From assembly GCA_028695965.1 (NCBI GenBank), contig JAQVHZ010000019.1:1-38947 (forward strand): a DNA stretch of 38,947 nt, given 5' to 3'. Position numbers and translations under genes: made by a program. Under the pieces are notes generated by a model. That model searched no databases. It was given only the letters and a program-made list of their open reading frames with translations, and had not been told where the DNA came from. Below, one piece after another: positions 6,930-15,090 of the stretch (positions within the stretch are counted from its first letter, which is position 1; each line of letters starts with the position of its first letter). The DNA is from Thermoguttaceae bacterium. GTDB taxonomy: Bacteria > Planctomycetota > Planctomycetia > Pirellulales > Thermoguttaceae.

Positions 6930-8672
6930 ATGGCTAGCCTTTCACTAGACGACTTACATCAGCGGCTTTTGTCTCTGGATTTGATGGATTTAGACAGGAT
7001 TCGAAGGGTCCAGACGACCTTTGGGTCCAGATTGTTCTCTGTGGACGAGTTCCTGCGTCAGGCGCAAAGAATGGGATTTTTGACGAAGTATCAGGCCGAA
7101 CGTCTCATCTCCGGGGAAACGACTCGATACTACTACGGCAACTACAAAATTCAGTACCTTATTGGGGCGGGCTCTTTTGCGCGCGTTTTCCGCTGCGTCC
7201 ATAAGGACACCGGCAAGGACGTCGCGGTCAAAGTCCTGCGCTCGCGATTCCGCGACGACGCGGCGACGATCACCGAATTCAAACGCGAAGGCGAGGTCGG
7301 GATGGCCCTGCGCCATCCGAATATCGCCGAAGTCTACGAAGCGCACGAATCGGAACATGACTACTACATGGTCATGGAATTCATCGAAGGAAGCACCCTT
7401 CGCGAAATGCTCGCCGCGCAGAAAAACGGCGTGCTCGACGCCAAACGCGCGACCCGAATTATCTACGACGTCTGCTTGGCGTTAGAATACGCTCTAGAGC
7501 ACGGATATCAACATCGCGATATGAAGCCGTCCAATATTATGGTCGCGAGCGAAGGGCGCGCCGTCCTGCTCGACTTCGGGCTACTCACCGACCAGGCGTC
7601 CACGTTCAAGACTCAGCGCGCTATTGACTACGCCGCGCTGGAGCGCTCGACGCACGTCAGGCGCGACGACAAACGAAGCGACTTGTACTTCCTTGGCGCC
7701 GTGTACTACCAGGCGCTGACGGGGATCGCCCCGCTCGGCGAAGTGAGGGATCGGTCGCAGAGGTTGAACGCCGGACGGTTCAAAGATATCAAGATGATTC
7801 ATCAGGTGGTCAAGGGCGTTCCGCGGAGCGTCGCCTCCATTGTTGATAAATCGCTCAAGTTCAATCCGGACGAACGATACCAATCGCCGACGCATCTCAG
7901 GCAAGATCTCGAACGCGTCCTCGAACAATTAGAACTCGCCGACGTCGAAGAAGAAGCGTTCGAAGTCATCCAGGAGACGAAGGTCGAAAAAGCGAAGCCG
8001 ACGAAAACGATCATGGTCGTCGAGGCAAACAGTACTCTTCAATCGACCTTCCGGGATTGTTTCAAAAGCGCGGGGTTCCGTCCTCTTGTCATTTCGAACA
8101 CGGCTTATGCGCTTCAGCGTCTCGAAGACTTCGAAGTCGACGCCGTTCTTTTCAACGCGCAGACCCTTGGAGAAGACGCCGTTACCGCGTTCAACAAGCT
8201 CTTGGAGTCTCCGCTGACAAAAGGGCTGCCCGCCGTTCTGCTCTTGAACGAAGACCAGGTCCAATGGGGCGCTAAAGCGAAACGTTCTAAGAAAAGGCTT
8301 GCCGTCGGGATGCCTATCTCGATGAAGCGGCTACTCATGGTCGTCGATAAGCTCACGAAGGAAGATTTTGCCGCCAAGGAGAAAAAAGCCGAGGAAGCGG
8401 CTAGCGGAGACCTGCCGTTCAGGCTGCCCAAGACGCAAAAACCCGCCGAGCCAGCGCCGGAAGATGCAAAGAAAGAAACAAAGAAAGACGCAAAGGAAGT
8501 CGGAGAAGACAAGGGAGACGAGTTCCCCGAAGACGCCTACGCCGCCGCGTTGGACTTCGCCTTTGAAACGTTCTCTTTGAAGTCGAAGAAAGACAAGCAA
8601 GAGGCGGAGGCCAAATATGACGACACAGAAATCGAAGACGACTTCGACGATGAAGAAGACGAACAAGACTGA
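6930..8672 (+). CDS. Hanks-type Ser/Thr protein kinase fused to a degenerate receiver domain
   Basis: 580 residues. Residues 1-70 are the planctomycete-type linker (FLTKYQAERLISG). The kinase domain spans about 73-335: glycine loop IGAGSFARVF 78-87, ATP Lys101, HRD 195-197 with Lys199 and Asn202, and DFG 215-217. All catalytic residues are present, so it should be active. Residues 357-475 fold like a response-regulator receiver (start TIMVVEAN), but the phosphoacceptor position is Asn409 and the usual Lys-Pro is Met461-Pro462, so it cannot accept phosphate in the normal way. The tail (480-580) is Lys/Glu/Asp-rich and probably disordered. No membrane segment is visible, so it is probably cytosolic. 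The gene stands alone between a promoter and an isomerase-like gene. AAGGGA precedes the ATG by ten bases. Confidence 0.92.
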   Translation: MASLSLDDLHQRLLSLDLMDLDRIRRVQTTFGSRLFSVDEFLRQAQRMGFLTKYQAERLISGETTRYYYGNYKIQYLIGAGSFARVFRCVHKDTGKDVAVKVLRSRFRDDAATITEFKREGEVGMALRHPNIAEVYEAHESEHDYYMVMEFIEGSTLREMLAAQKNGVLDAKRATRIIYDVCLALEYALEHGYQHRDMKPSNIMVASEGRAVLLDFGLLTDQASTFKTQRAIDYAALERSTHVRRDDKRSDLYFLGAVYYQALTGIAPLGEVRDRSQRLNAGRFKDIKMIHQVVKGVPRSVASIVDKSLKFNPDERYQSPTHLRQDLERVLEQLELADVEEEAFEVIQETKVEKAKPTKTIMVVEANSTLQSTFRDCFKSAGFRPLVISNTAYALQRLEDFEVDAVLFNAQTLGEDAVTAFNKLLESPLTKGLPAVLLLNEDQVQWGAKAKRSKKRLAVGMPISMKRLLMVVDKLTKEDFAAKEKKAEEAASGDLPFRLPKTQKPAEPAPEDAKKETKKDAKEVGEDKGDEFPEDAYAAALDFAFETFSLKSKKDKQEAEAKYDDTEIEDDFDDEEDEQD

Positions 8673-8743
8673 ACCCTAATCCGCTAGGCGTTCGTTTGTA
8701 AAACGTTGTTGTTTTTAAGCGCCCTTTCGGCGCAAGGATTTGT

Positions 8744-9643
8744 ATGAGAACTATTTGGGAGAATGGTATGGATCGTCGTTCCTTTTTAAAGTCCGGCCTT
8801 GGCGCCGCCGCGTTCAGCGCTTTTGGCGCGTATTCCGCAACGAGCCGCGACGCGCTCTTTGCCGCAGACGCGGCGAAAAAAGTTCCGATCGCGCTCCAAG
8901 TCTACTCGGTTCGCGAATACGCCGCCAAAGATCTCCGCAACACGCTGAAACGCATTGCGGAAATCGGCTACACGGGCGTCGAGTTTGCCGGCTACTATGG
9001 GCATGAAGCCAAAGACGTCCGCAAATGGCTCGACGAAGCCGAGCTTAAAGCGATCAGCACGCACCTCGGCGTGCCCGCGCTCTTGGAGGGCACGTTCGAT
9101 AAGACTGTCGAATACGAAAAGACGCTCGGCAACCGACGTCTCATCGTCGCGGGCGGTCTGTCCGCGTCCTGCGCCACCGACGCCGGCAACCAGATGACGG
9201 CGTATCTGTTCAATGAAATCGCCGCCAAAGCGCGTAAAGTCGATATGCAAATTGGGTTCCACGCCCACCATAACGACTTCACCGACGTGAACGGCAAGAC
9301 CGCGTGGGAGCTCTTCTTCAGCAGAACTGCAGACGACGTCATCGCTCAAATGGACGTCGGCAACTGCATGAGCGGAGGAGCCGATCCGTACGACCAAGTC
9401 GCAAAATTCCCGAACCGCGGTCAACTGCTGCACGTCAAAGCGCAAAACGCGCCGGGTAAGCGCGGCGCGGCGGTCGGCAGCGCAGACGACGTCGTCGACT
9501 GGAAGCGTATGTTTGACATTTCCGAAAACATCGCCGGCGTCGAATGGTACATCGTCGAACAGGAAGACAGCCGCGAAGGTCAGGATATCTTTGACGCGTG
9601 CGCGGAATGCTTCGAAAACCTCAAGAAGATGGGTAAAGTCTGA
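8744..9643 (+). CDS. Tat-exported sugar phosphate isomerase/epimerase-like TIM barrel
   Basis: About 299 residues. A twin-arginine signal, DRRSFLKSGLGAAAFSAFG, precedes an AP-endonuclease-2/xylose-isomerase-like TIM barrel. Barrel features are IALQVYSVREY, IAEIGYTGVEFAGYYG, IGFHAHHNDF with metal-binding His, AQMDVGNC, and a C-terminal EWYIVEQEDS with an acidic metal ligand. The family includes secreted planctomycete proteins acting on oxidised sugars or inositols, and the substrate is unknown here. Two starts are possible: 8744 (AAGGA five bases upstream) and 8768 (GGGAG six bases upstream, giving MDRRSFLK, the usual layout of a Tat signal). A GCGCC/GGCGC hairpin at 8719-8733 lies just before the first site. 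Confidence 0.88.
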   Translation: MRTIWENGMDRRSFLKSGLGAAAFSAFGAYSATSRDALFAADAAKKVPIALQVYSVREYAAKDLRNTLKRIAEIGYTGVEFAGYYGHEAKDVRKWLDEAELKAISTHLGVPALLEGTFDKTVEYEKTLGNRRLIVAGGLSASCATDAGNQMTAYLFNEIAAKARKVDMQIGFHAHHNDFTDVNGKTAWELFFSRTADDVIAQMDVGNCMSGGADPYDQVAKFPNRGQLLHVKAQNAPGKRGAAVGSADDVVDWKRMFDISENIAGVEWYIVEQEDSREGQDIFDACAECFENLKKMGKV

Positions 9644-9677
9644 GCGGAAAAGACGTCGCTCAGCGCTTAACTCGCGT

Positions 9678-9715
9678 AAAAAACGCGCGTTGGAATTATC
9701 CAGCGCGCGTTTTTT
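9678..9715. terminator. bidirectional intrinsic terminator
   Basis: A-tract, 11-bp stem (ACGCGCG plus TTGG with one G-T pair), AATTAT loop, complementary arm and T-tract. It lies between the convergent ends of the isomerase-like gene and the unknown gene at 9750, and works in both directions. Confidence 0.8.
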
Positions 9716-9749
9716 ATGCGGATAAAGACGGCGGACCGATTAGGGAGCG

Positions 9750-10418
9750 TTATTTGGTTTCTTGGTCTTGATCTCGGTATCGATCGATATAGAGCTTAAT
9801 TTGACCGCGATAAAAGTTCTTTGGGTCCTCTTCAAGCATCTCTTCAGCTTCCTTCACAAAACGCCCGTCTTTCATTTTTAACAGGGCCAGAATCGTTCGT
9901 CCGGCATAACGCTTGTCGTTTAAGAAGGGAACGAAATCGATTTTCTCTGAAATTTTTGTCTTTGGGAGCAGCTGCGCTATAAAACCGGTCCTGCCCGTTC
10001 CAAAGCGGGAATCGGAGATCACTTTTCGGACGAACTCATGGAAAGCCGGCGAATCCGCCACTTGCGGCTTGAACGTCAGAATCCTTCCGTCGATGAATGA
10101 ACTCAGCAAAAATATTCCCGATTCCAATGGAGATTCGCGGTCCTCTTTCGACCTGATCGTCCCGTCCCAGGAGGTATACCACCTCGTTAGTATCGCTTCG
10201 GGAATTTTAAGGGACATGGAGTGCATTTCCTCCATGAGCTTAAAGATTGACTTGCAGAACTCTTCAACGGAACATTTGTCATTAATGATCGCGTGCGTGT
10301 GCTGCGTCATGTTCTCGCTGATATATTTGTTCTGTTCTGCAGAAAAGGCTATGTTACCGAAAAAACTAAAGACTTCTTGCGCTACGGCGCCATACGGTAC
10401 TAATTCTTTGTCGCTCAT
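9750..10418 (-). CDS. unknown protein, possibly HEAT-like at its C-terminus
   Basis: About 222 residues with no signal peptide or membrane segment. I do not recognise a family with confidence. The last ~75 residues (ISEKIDFVPFLNDK, RTILALLKMKDGRF, AEEMLEEDPKNFYR) read like paired helices of HEAT-type repeats, as seen in some immunity proteins of contact-dependent toxin systems. This is an inference from pattern only. The frame extends up to 10466, but AAGGAG lies six bases before the ATG at 10418 (MSDKELVPYG), which I take as the start. The gene is visibly more AT-rich and uses Lys/Ile/Phe codons more than its neighbours. It lies next to a broken SMI1-like gene, which suggests an acquired accessory patch. 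Confidence 0.7.
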   Translation of the reverse strand: MSDKELVPYGAVAQEVFSFFGNIAFSAEQNKYISENMTQHTHAIINDKCSVEEFCKSIFKLMEEMHSMSLKIPEAILTRWYTSWDGTIRSKEDRESPLESGIFLLSSFIDGRILTFKPQVADSPAFHEFVRKVISDSRFGTGRTGFIAQLLPKTKISEKIDFVPFLNDKRYAGRTILALLKMKDGRFVKEAEEMLEEDPKNFYRGQIKLYIDRYRDQDQETK

Positions 10419-10591
10419 GATTTCTCCTTCATTTTTGCCGGAGCAAACTTGTTTCGCCGGCTCCATTCCTAAACGTCTTGGACGAAAAGGTTAATAGGAG
10501 CGCAACTCTTGAAAGTAACGAACGAGCTTCTAACGACGCTGTTCCTGCTATTTTTTATTCTCCTTTCGCTCTCTTGCGGTTCAGCGTCGTC

Positions 10592-10924
10592 TTACTCCCC
10601 GTCTTCTTTGTGTTCGTCAAAATAGTTGAAGAATCCGTTGACGAAGTCGTCGAAACTATCCGAGCACAGATAGCAATTCGAACGGTCTTCATACGCTTCC
10701 GACGATTCGTTTTCGTGTTCCCTGTACCATATGTTCGCGGCTTTCTCGCCGGAGAGAAGACAACAGATCGCGTCGCCTTACACGGCCCAACTGATCGGCA
10801 GTAAGTCGTCGGGAATACGGCCTCGAAAACAATCGACGATCTCGCAAAACGAATCGCCTTCGCCTCCGAAAAACATCACATTCGTCGGAGTCGCCGCCTC
10901 GCTTGTCGGACAGACGCCGCAAAA
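10592..10924 (-). pseudogene. broken SMI1/KNR4-family (immunity-like) gene
   Basis: One minus-strand frame between a stop at 10927-10925 and TAA at 10594-10592 translates to a recognisable SMI1/KNR4 C-terminal half: IPDDLLPIS, then an in-frame TAA (10780-10778), then GDAICCLLSGEKAANIWYRE, and SDSFDDFVNGFFNYF. The family normally shows LP-x-D-x-I-P-I, then G-x-x-I-C-L, then a W-x-H-E-like strand and a closing SFxxF helix, in this order and spacing. The N-terminal part of the ~130-residue domain is missing or shortened and one stop interrupts the core, so the gene is probably dead. SMI1 proteins commonly serve as immunity partners of secreted toxins. No toxin gene is visible here. Confidence 0.6.
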
Positions 10925-11227
10925 TTAGATAATTTTATGCCGACGTTCCCAACTCGCTATTCAAATACTAATTACAGACGTATGCAAAATCAAGTGTCAG
11001 GCGGCATAAAAATGGAAAATAATCTAAATTAGAATCCATTTGTAACGATTTGACGCCCAATTGGGCAAGCGTTCGTTCCGAGGGCGCTTAAACGCGGCTG
11101 AAAAATTGACGTTTACTCATAGGCGCAGAATCGGTAGACTAGCAGGAACCCCTGTCGTAGGGGAGACCTTGTTGTTGGACATAGCGGTCCAACGTTGAAA
11201 GCCGAATAGATAGGAAGCGAACAAACT
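10925..11227. other. intergenic region and structured 5' leader of the TPR gene
   Basis: The first part is AT-rich and holds a perfect 10-bp inverted repeat with distant arms (TTTTATGCCG at 10933-10942, CGGCATAAAA at 11002-11011). The second part holds a candidate promoter and two short hairpins in the leader (CCCCT/AGGGG at 11149-11163 and GTTGGAC/GTCCAAC at 11174-11193) just before the TPR lipoprotein. No gene is seen. Confidence 0.5.
11112..11140 (+). promoter_or_regulatory. candidate promoter of the TPR lipoprotein gene
   Basis: TTTACT at 11112-11117, a 17-base spacer and TAGACT at 11135-11140. The match is moderate, but the position upstream of two leader hairpins and the gene is suitable. 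Confidence 0.35.
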
Positions 11228-11935
11228 ATGCGCGCTGTAACGAGTTATATTGCGGTTCTGCTTGTCGCCGCAGTCCTTTGTCTCGGATGCAAACCGTCGG
11301 GCGACGACCCCGACAAAGAGGGGGCCGCGGATTCCTCCGCATTGGCGTCGGGCGCTCATGCCCTTGAAAAAGAAGAGTGGACGCGCGCCTACGATTATTT
11401 CTCCGAAGCGCTCGCCGCCAACGACGCCGAACTCGACGCGTATTACGGCCGAGCGACCGCCGCGCTCCAGATTGCGCAGAACCATTATCGTCTCGCTAAA
11501 GCGGCGGCGACGAACCAAGACGTGGAGACGGGCGAATCGGAAGCCGCCAAGGCGGACGAGTCGTTCCAAAACGCGCTCGACGACTGCGATAAAGCGCTCG
11601 CGCTCGACCCGGGCTTTGCCGACGCGTATTATATCAAGGGCGTCGTCGCGCAGTATCAAGGCGCGTGGGAACGGGGCGTCGAGGCGTTTTCTGAATGCGT
11701 CAAGCTCGACCCCGACCGCGCTGAAGCGTACCAACGGCGCGGCGAGATCTACGACCATGTCGGCGACTACATGAACGCGTCGGTCGATTTCAAAAAGGCG
11801 AGCGAGCTTGGATATTCCGACGGAACGGAACCGGGCGCCGACGCGAATCTCCACGATTTCAGCGACTTGAATTATGACGCCGACGAAGAACAAGAGAGTC
11901 AAGAGAGCGCCGAACCGACCGAATCGAACGAATAA
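11228..11935 (+). CDS. tetratricopeptide-repeat lipoprotein
   Basis: 235 residues with a lipoprotein signal ending LCLGC (Cys21). Three or four TPR units follow: ALASGAHALEKEEWTRAYDY near 40, FQNALDDCDKALALDPGFAD near 108, YYIKGVVAQYQGAWERGVEAF near 130, and AYQRRGEIYDHVGDYMNASV near 165. Canonical Gly/Ala/Pro positions are visible. The tail is rich in Glu, Asp, Gln and Ser and ends in a low-complexity acidic stretch. TPR lipoproteins act as scaffolds in envelope assembly, and the partner is not evident. The gene precedes a single-pass membrane protein by 39 bases and scpB beyond it, so all three may be co-transcribed. Confidence 0.9.
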   Translation: MRAVTSYIAVLLVAAVLCLGCKPSGDDPDKEGAADSSALASGAHALEKEEWTRAYDYFSEALAANDAELDAYYGRATAALQIAQNHYRLAKAAATNQDVETGESEAAKADESFQNALDDCDKALALDPGFADAYYIKGVVAQYQGAWERGVEAFSECVKLDPDRAEAYQRRGEIYDHVGDYMNASVDFKKASELGYSDGTEPGADANLHDFSDLNYDADEEQESQESAEPTESNE

Positions 11936-11974
11936 CGCATCTTCTTTCCTCATTTAGTAAAAGGACTTACGCAA

Positions 11975-13057
11975 ATGCCCAAGCGCCACGATTTCAATGA
12001 TACGAACGAGATCGCCGACGCGTTGCACGCGGTCTCCTTCAGTCGCAAACTGCGGCTCGCGGCGGCGAGCGTGATGATGGTCGTCCTTGTCGGCGCAGTC
12101 TTTGTCGCGCCGAATATTACCGAACTCGCCTCGCTCAGCGAATTTCTCGACGTCAAACGTCTCTTTATGACCGAATCGATCGTCGACGTGAAAGAGCCCG
12201 CGACGCCCGGTTCGCTCGAGCCGGCGCCCGCTGTTCTCGTAACCGACGAAGCGAACGCCGCCAACGAGTCCGCGCTGGAATTCGAAGAGGACGAATTAGG
12301 GTTCGAAACTGAAATAAACGCCGATCCGAGCTTCGACGCGTTTCCAGCCGTCGACCTGCCTCTGATAGAGACGTACGACGAGCCGACGACGGACGAACGG
12401 CAGGAAACGCCCCCCGTCCCGGTCTACGAAGAACCTGCCGAGCGGGAATTTGAGCCGATAAGGAAGGCCGCTCGGAACGAGAAGCCGCGAACCTTCGCGC
12501 GCGCCGCGAATATTGTCGACGTTCAAGACGCGTTTGTGCCGAACACCTTTTCCGAGGCCGCTAAACGCGCGATCAGTTCCAACGCGCGCGAAAGCCGATT
12601 CGACCTCGCGAACGCCGCGCGAGCCGCCGCGCAACAGAGGTCTATCGCGCCGGTCGACTACACGGACGCAACCGACGCCGCCTCTAGAGTCGCCACTGCA
12701 GAATATCAAGATTCTTACCATAGCGCCTACGCGCCGACCGCGTCTCCTGAGGCGTTGAAAGAATCGGAACTGCAAGCCGGCTTGAAAGCTGCGGAAGTTC
12801 CAATCAGAGAGTTGACTGCCGCGGAAGCGCAAAGCGTCGACGCGGCGCAAGCGGAACTGCGCAGGCAAGGTCTGTTAGGCGCGCGCATCGAGCGATGGGA
12901 CGAGCGCAATTTCCGCGCGACCGGCATGACGCGCGGCGTCGAAGGGGCGTTCTTTAACGAAGCGTTTGGACCGACCCCCGACGAGGCGGCAAAAGCGCTC
13001 CTGCAAAAAGCGCTGGCTCCGAACGCTCAAGGACGCGCGTTGAGATCAGGATTCTGA
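11975..13057 (+). CDS. single-pass membrane protein of unknown function
   Basis: 360 residues that I do not recognise. Residues 1-25 are a short cytosolic segment. Residues 27-48 (LRLAAASVMMVVLVGAVFVA) form one transmembrane helix. The rest (about 50-270) is acidic, Pro/Glu/Ala-rich and low in complexity, probably extended. The last ~90 residues (from VPIRELTAAEAQSVDAAQAE on) look folded, with an amphipathic helix followed by a short mixed segment. The layout suggests an envelope-spanning or anchoring protein. AAAGGA lies nine bases before the ATG. It is 39 bases after the TPR lipoprotein and 10 bases before scpB, so an operon is likely. Confidence 0.75.
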   Translation: MPKRHDFNDTNEIADALHAVSFSRKLRLAAASVMMVVLVGAVFVAPNITELASLSEFLDVKRLFMTESIVDVKEPATPGSLEPAPAVLVTDEANAANESALEFEEDELGFETEINADPSFDAFPAVDLPLIETYDEPTTDERQETPPVPVYEEPAEREFEPIRKAARNEKPRTFARAANIVDVQDAFVPNTFSEAAKRAISSNARESRFDLANAARAAAQQRSIAPVDYTDATDAASRVATAEYQDSYHSAYAPTASPEALKESELQAGLKAAEVPIRELTAAEAQSVDAAQAELRRQGLLGARIERWDERNFRATGMTRGVEGAFFNEAFGPTPDEAAKALLQKALAPNAQGRALRSGF

Positions 13058-13067
13058 GGCGCCGACG

Positions 13068-13685
13068 ATGACGACCGAGATTAGCGACGAACTTGCACGC
13101 GTCGAGACGGTTCTTTTCGTATCGCGGGAACCGATCGCGAGCCGCAAATTGGCCCAGCTTGCCGAGGTGGAGGACGGCGCTCGGGCGCGCGCGCTCGTTC
13201 GCAAATTGAACGAGCGTTACAAGCGCAACGGCGCGGCTTTTTGCGCCGTCGAAGTCGCGGGCGGGTTCCAGCTCCGAACGCTGCCCGAGTTCGCGCCTTG
13301 GCTTTTCCGGCTGCAGGAAGCGCCGATTGAGGCGAGACTGACGAATTCCGCAATGGAGACCCTCACGATCGTCGCGTACGAACAGCCGGTCTTGCGCGTG
13401 AACGTCGAGCGGATCCGCGGGGCGCGCTGCGGGGAAGTCTTGCGTCAGCTTCTCGAGCAAGGTCTCATTAGGATCGTGGGCCGTTCCGAAGAGCTCGGCC
13501 GTCCTTTTCTTTACGGGACGACGAAACGCTTCTTGCAGATGTTCGGGCTCGTAAAGATCGAAGATTTGCCGCGCCGCGAGGAGCCGTGGATCACGGGCGA
13601 CGACCTTGCCGAGGCGACGGAGATCGTCGTCGACCTCGACAAGCAAGCGGCGGACCAACTGCACGGCAAGAAACAAGCGAAATAA
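13068..13685 (+). CDS. scpB: segregation and condensation protein B
   Basis: Kleisin-associated winged-helix subunit of the SMC-ScpAB condensin that organises and segregates the chromosome. At 205 residues it has typical length. The N-terminal winged helix begins ARVETVLFVSREPIASRKLA. The second carries the family signature METLTIVAYEQPVLRVNVERIRG, then LLEQGLIRIVGRSEELGRPF, YGTTKRFLQMFGL and KIEDLP. A TGAGG eight bases before the ATG supports this start. scpA, often its upstream partner, is not in the window. The gene is 10 bases after an unknown membrane protein gene and ends at a hairpin shared with the convergent sialidase-like gene. Confidence 0.95.
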   Translation: MTTEISDELARVETVLFVSREPIASRKLAQLAEVEDGARARALVRKLNERYKRNGAAFCAVEVAGGFQLRTLPEFAPWLFRLQEAPIEARLTNSAMETLTIVAYEQPVLRVNVERIRGARCGEVLRQLLEQGLIRIVGRSEELGRPFLYGTTKRFLQMFGLVKIEDLPRREEPWITGDDLAEATEIVVDLDKQAADQLHGKKQAK

Positions 13686-13708
13686 CCGGCGCGCTATTTT
13701 GCGCCGGT
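13685..13708. terminator. hairpin between convergent scpB and sialidase-like genes
   Basis: A perfect 8-bp stem (ACCGGCGC/GCGCCGGT) with loop GCTATTTT. It covers the last base of scpB's stop codon and the last bases of the opposing gene. It has no long T-tract, so termination may be weak or factor-assisted. Confidence 0.5.
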
Positions 13709-14875
13709 CGCCTTATTGACGAGCAGCTTCAGCGCGCTCGATTCTGAGACGATCTTTCCCGCCTTCACGTCTTCTTCGCTAATTCTGGCGACATAAATTT
13801 CTCGCGCGCCGTATCTCTCGAAATCGTAAATGATAAAGATCGTTCCGTCGTCGTTCTGACCTCCGTCCGGATAGGAGACTTGCGCGCGCTCGTCGAGCAC
13901 GAGCCCGCCTTGCCACGTCGCGCCGTCGTCTTCCGAGAGAAACGCCGTCATTTGCGCGCGTCCGATATCTTTATCGAGCGGTCCGTTTTTGACGAGCAGG
14001 AGCGCGCCCGAGCTCAGGCGCCGGACGAAGAATCGCGAGGACGTGTGCCGGATCGCAGAAGGCTGGAAGGGCGTCCATGTTTTCGCGCCGTCGGTCGAAA
14101 AGGACTCGCCGATTCCGCGCGTCGTCCTGTTGAGGATCCAGAAGGAGCCGTCTTTTTTCTCGACGATATTGTGCTCGTCGAAGACCGAGACGTCTCTGGG
14201 GACCTCGACGCGGCTGTAGAAATCGAAGGTAGCGCCTTGGTCCGTTGAGATATAGACGTTTGCGCCCCGAAGGTTAGGGTCGATTCGATATTTGGAGTCG
14301 AAGCGCCAGATGGAGACGGGGAAGAGCCAGCGGCCTTGAGAGTCTGCGATCGGCTTGCACATCATGATCCCGTTGCAGAGTCGGCGCGGCGCGGACCATT
14401 GCGCGTCGGCGCCCTTTTCCGGCTCCGTCGTCGTCATTGCCCAGACGCCGGCGCGGCCGTCCCAGATGCTCGGCTGGAATTGCGACTCTTCGCCCTGCGC
14501 CCAGAAAAGCCACAGTTTGCCGTCCGGGTCCGACCATAAGGTCGAATCGAACGCGCGGACGATTCCCGGAGGATCGACGGCGAGGATCGGCTCCGTCCAT
14601 GTCGCGCCTTGGTCCGCGCTGTGTGCCAACAGGACGTAGTTCTCGCCGCATTCGGTAGCGCCGCCGGAGTACCAAGACGCCCAGAGCCCGCCGTCTTTGG
14701 CGACCTCTAAGCTGGCGATCCCTTGCCAAATGCGATTAGCGTCCGAGTATTTCTCCGGAACCGGCCGCAGCACGTCGGGCGGCGCGAGAGGATCGGACGG
14801 CTCTTGCGCGCCGACGCCCGCGAGGGGCGTGAGAAAAAACCCCGTAAGGAGGAGCAGTCGGGAAAATCGTTTCAT
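13694..14875 (-). CDS. secreted sialidase-like (BNR/Asp-box) six-bladed propeller protein
   Basis: About 393 residues from the ATG at 14875, with a clear signal peptide (MKRFSRLLLLTGFFLTPLAG, cleaved near AQE). Four Asp boxes are visible: SADQGATW 86-93, STDQGATF 210-217, STDGAKTW 260-267 and SEDDGATW 314-321. This fits the exo-alpha-sialidase/BNR family, which planctomycetes use widely for glycan breakdown. Whether it is a true sialidase or acts on another sugar cannot be told from the sequence. An open frame extends upstream to 14974, but GAGG six bases before 14875 and the signal peptide decide the start. It lies downstream of rplU with a terminator between them. Confidence 0.88.
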   Translation of the reverse strand: MKRFSRLLLLTGFFLTPLAGVGAQEPSDPLAPPDVLRPVPEKYSDANRIWQGIASLEVAKDGGLWASWYSGGATECGENYVLLAHSADQGATWTEPILAVDPPGIVRAFDSTLWSDPDGKLWLFWAQGEESQFQPSIWDGRAGVWAMTTTEPEKGADAQWSAPRRLCNGIMMCKPIADSQGRWLFPVSIWRFDSKYRIDPNLRGANVYISTDQGATFDFYSRVEVPRDVSVFDEHNIVEKKDGSFWILNRTTRGIGESFSTDGAKTWTPFQPSAIRHTSSRFFVRRLSSGALLLVKNGPLDKDIGRAQMTAFLSEDDGATWQGGLVLDERAQVSYPDGGQNDDGTIFIIYDFERYGAREIYVARISEEDVKAGKIVSESSALKLLVNKATGAK

Positions 14876-15002
14876 GGGGAACCTCGCTGAAAAGACGTTG
14901 ACGTTGACTGAAATTGACAAAGCGGCGAGCGCTTCCTTCGATCTTATTCTAAAAGAAGTTGACGCCAGATTCAAGACGTCGGTTAGAACCGGGCGGCGTC
15001 AT

Positions 15003-15046
15003 ACCAAAAAAAGAGCAGACGCGCGCGGCGGCGCTTCTGCTCTTTT
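15003..15046 (-). terminator. intrinsic terminator of rplU
   Basis: A perfect 11-bp stem (AAAAGAGCAGA/TCTGCTCTTTT) around a GC-rich loop. On the minus strand it is followed by seven T residues. It lies 45 bases after the rplU stop codon. Confidence 0.85.
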
Positions 15047-15090
15047 CGATTTTATCGTGAACGCGTTTCTGCGTTTAAGTCGAAATTAGC

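Noticed and set aside
11117-11953. Minus-strand frame of 278 codons opposite the TPR lipoprotein
   Set aside because: The plus strand has a lipobox and TPR motifs. The minus translation is Arg/Val-rich without domain signals.
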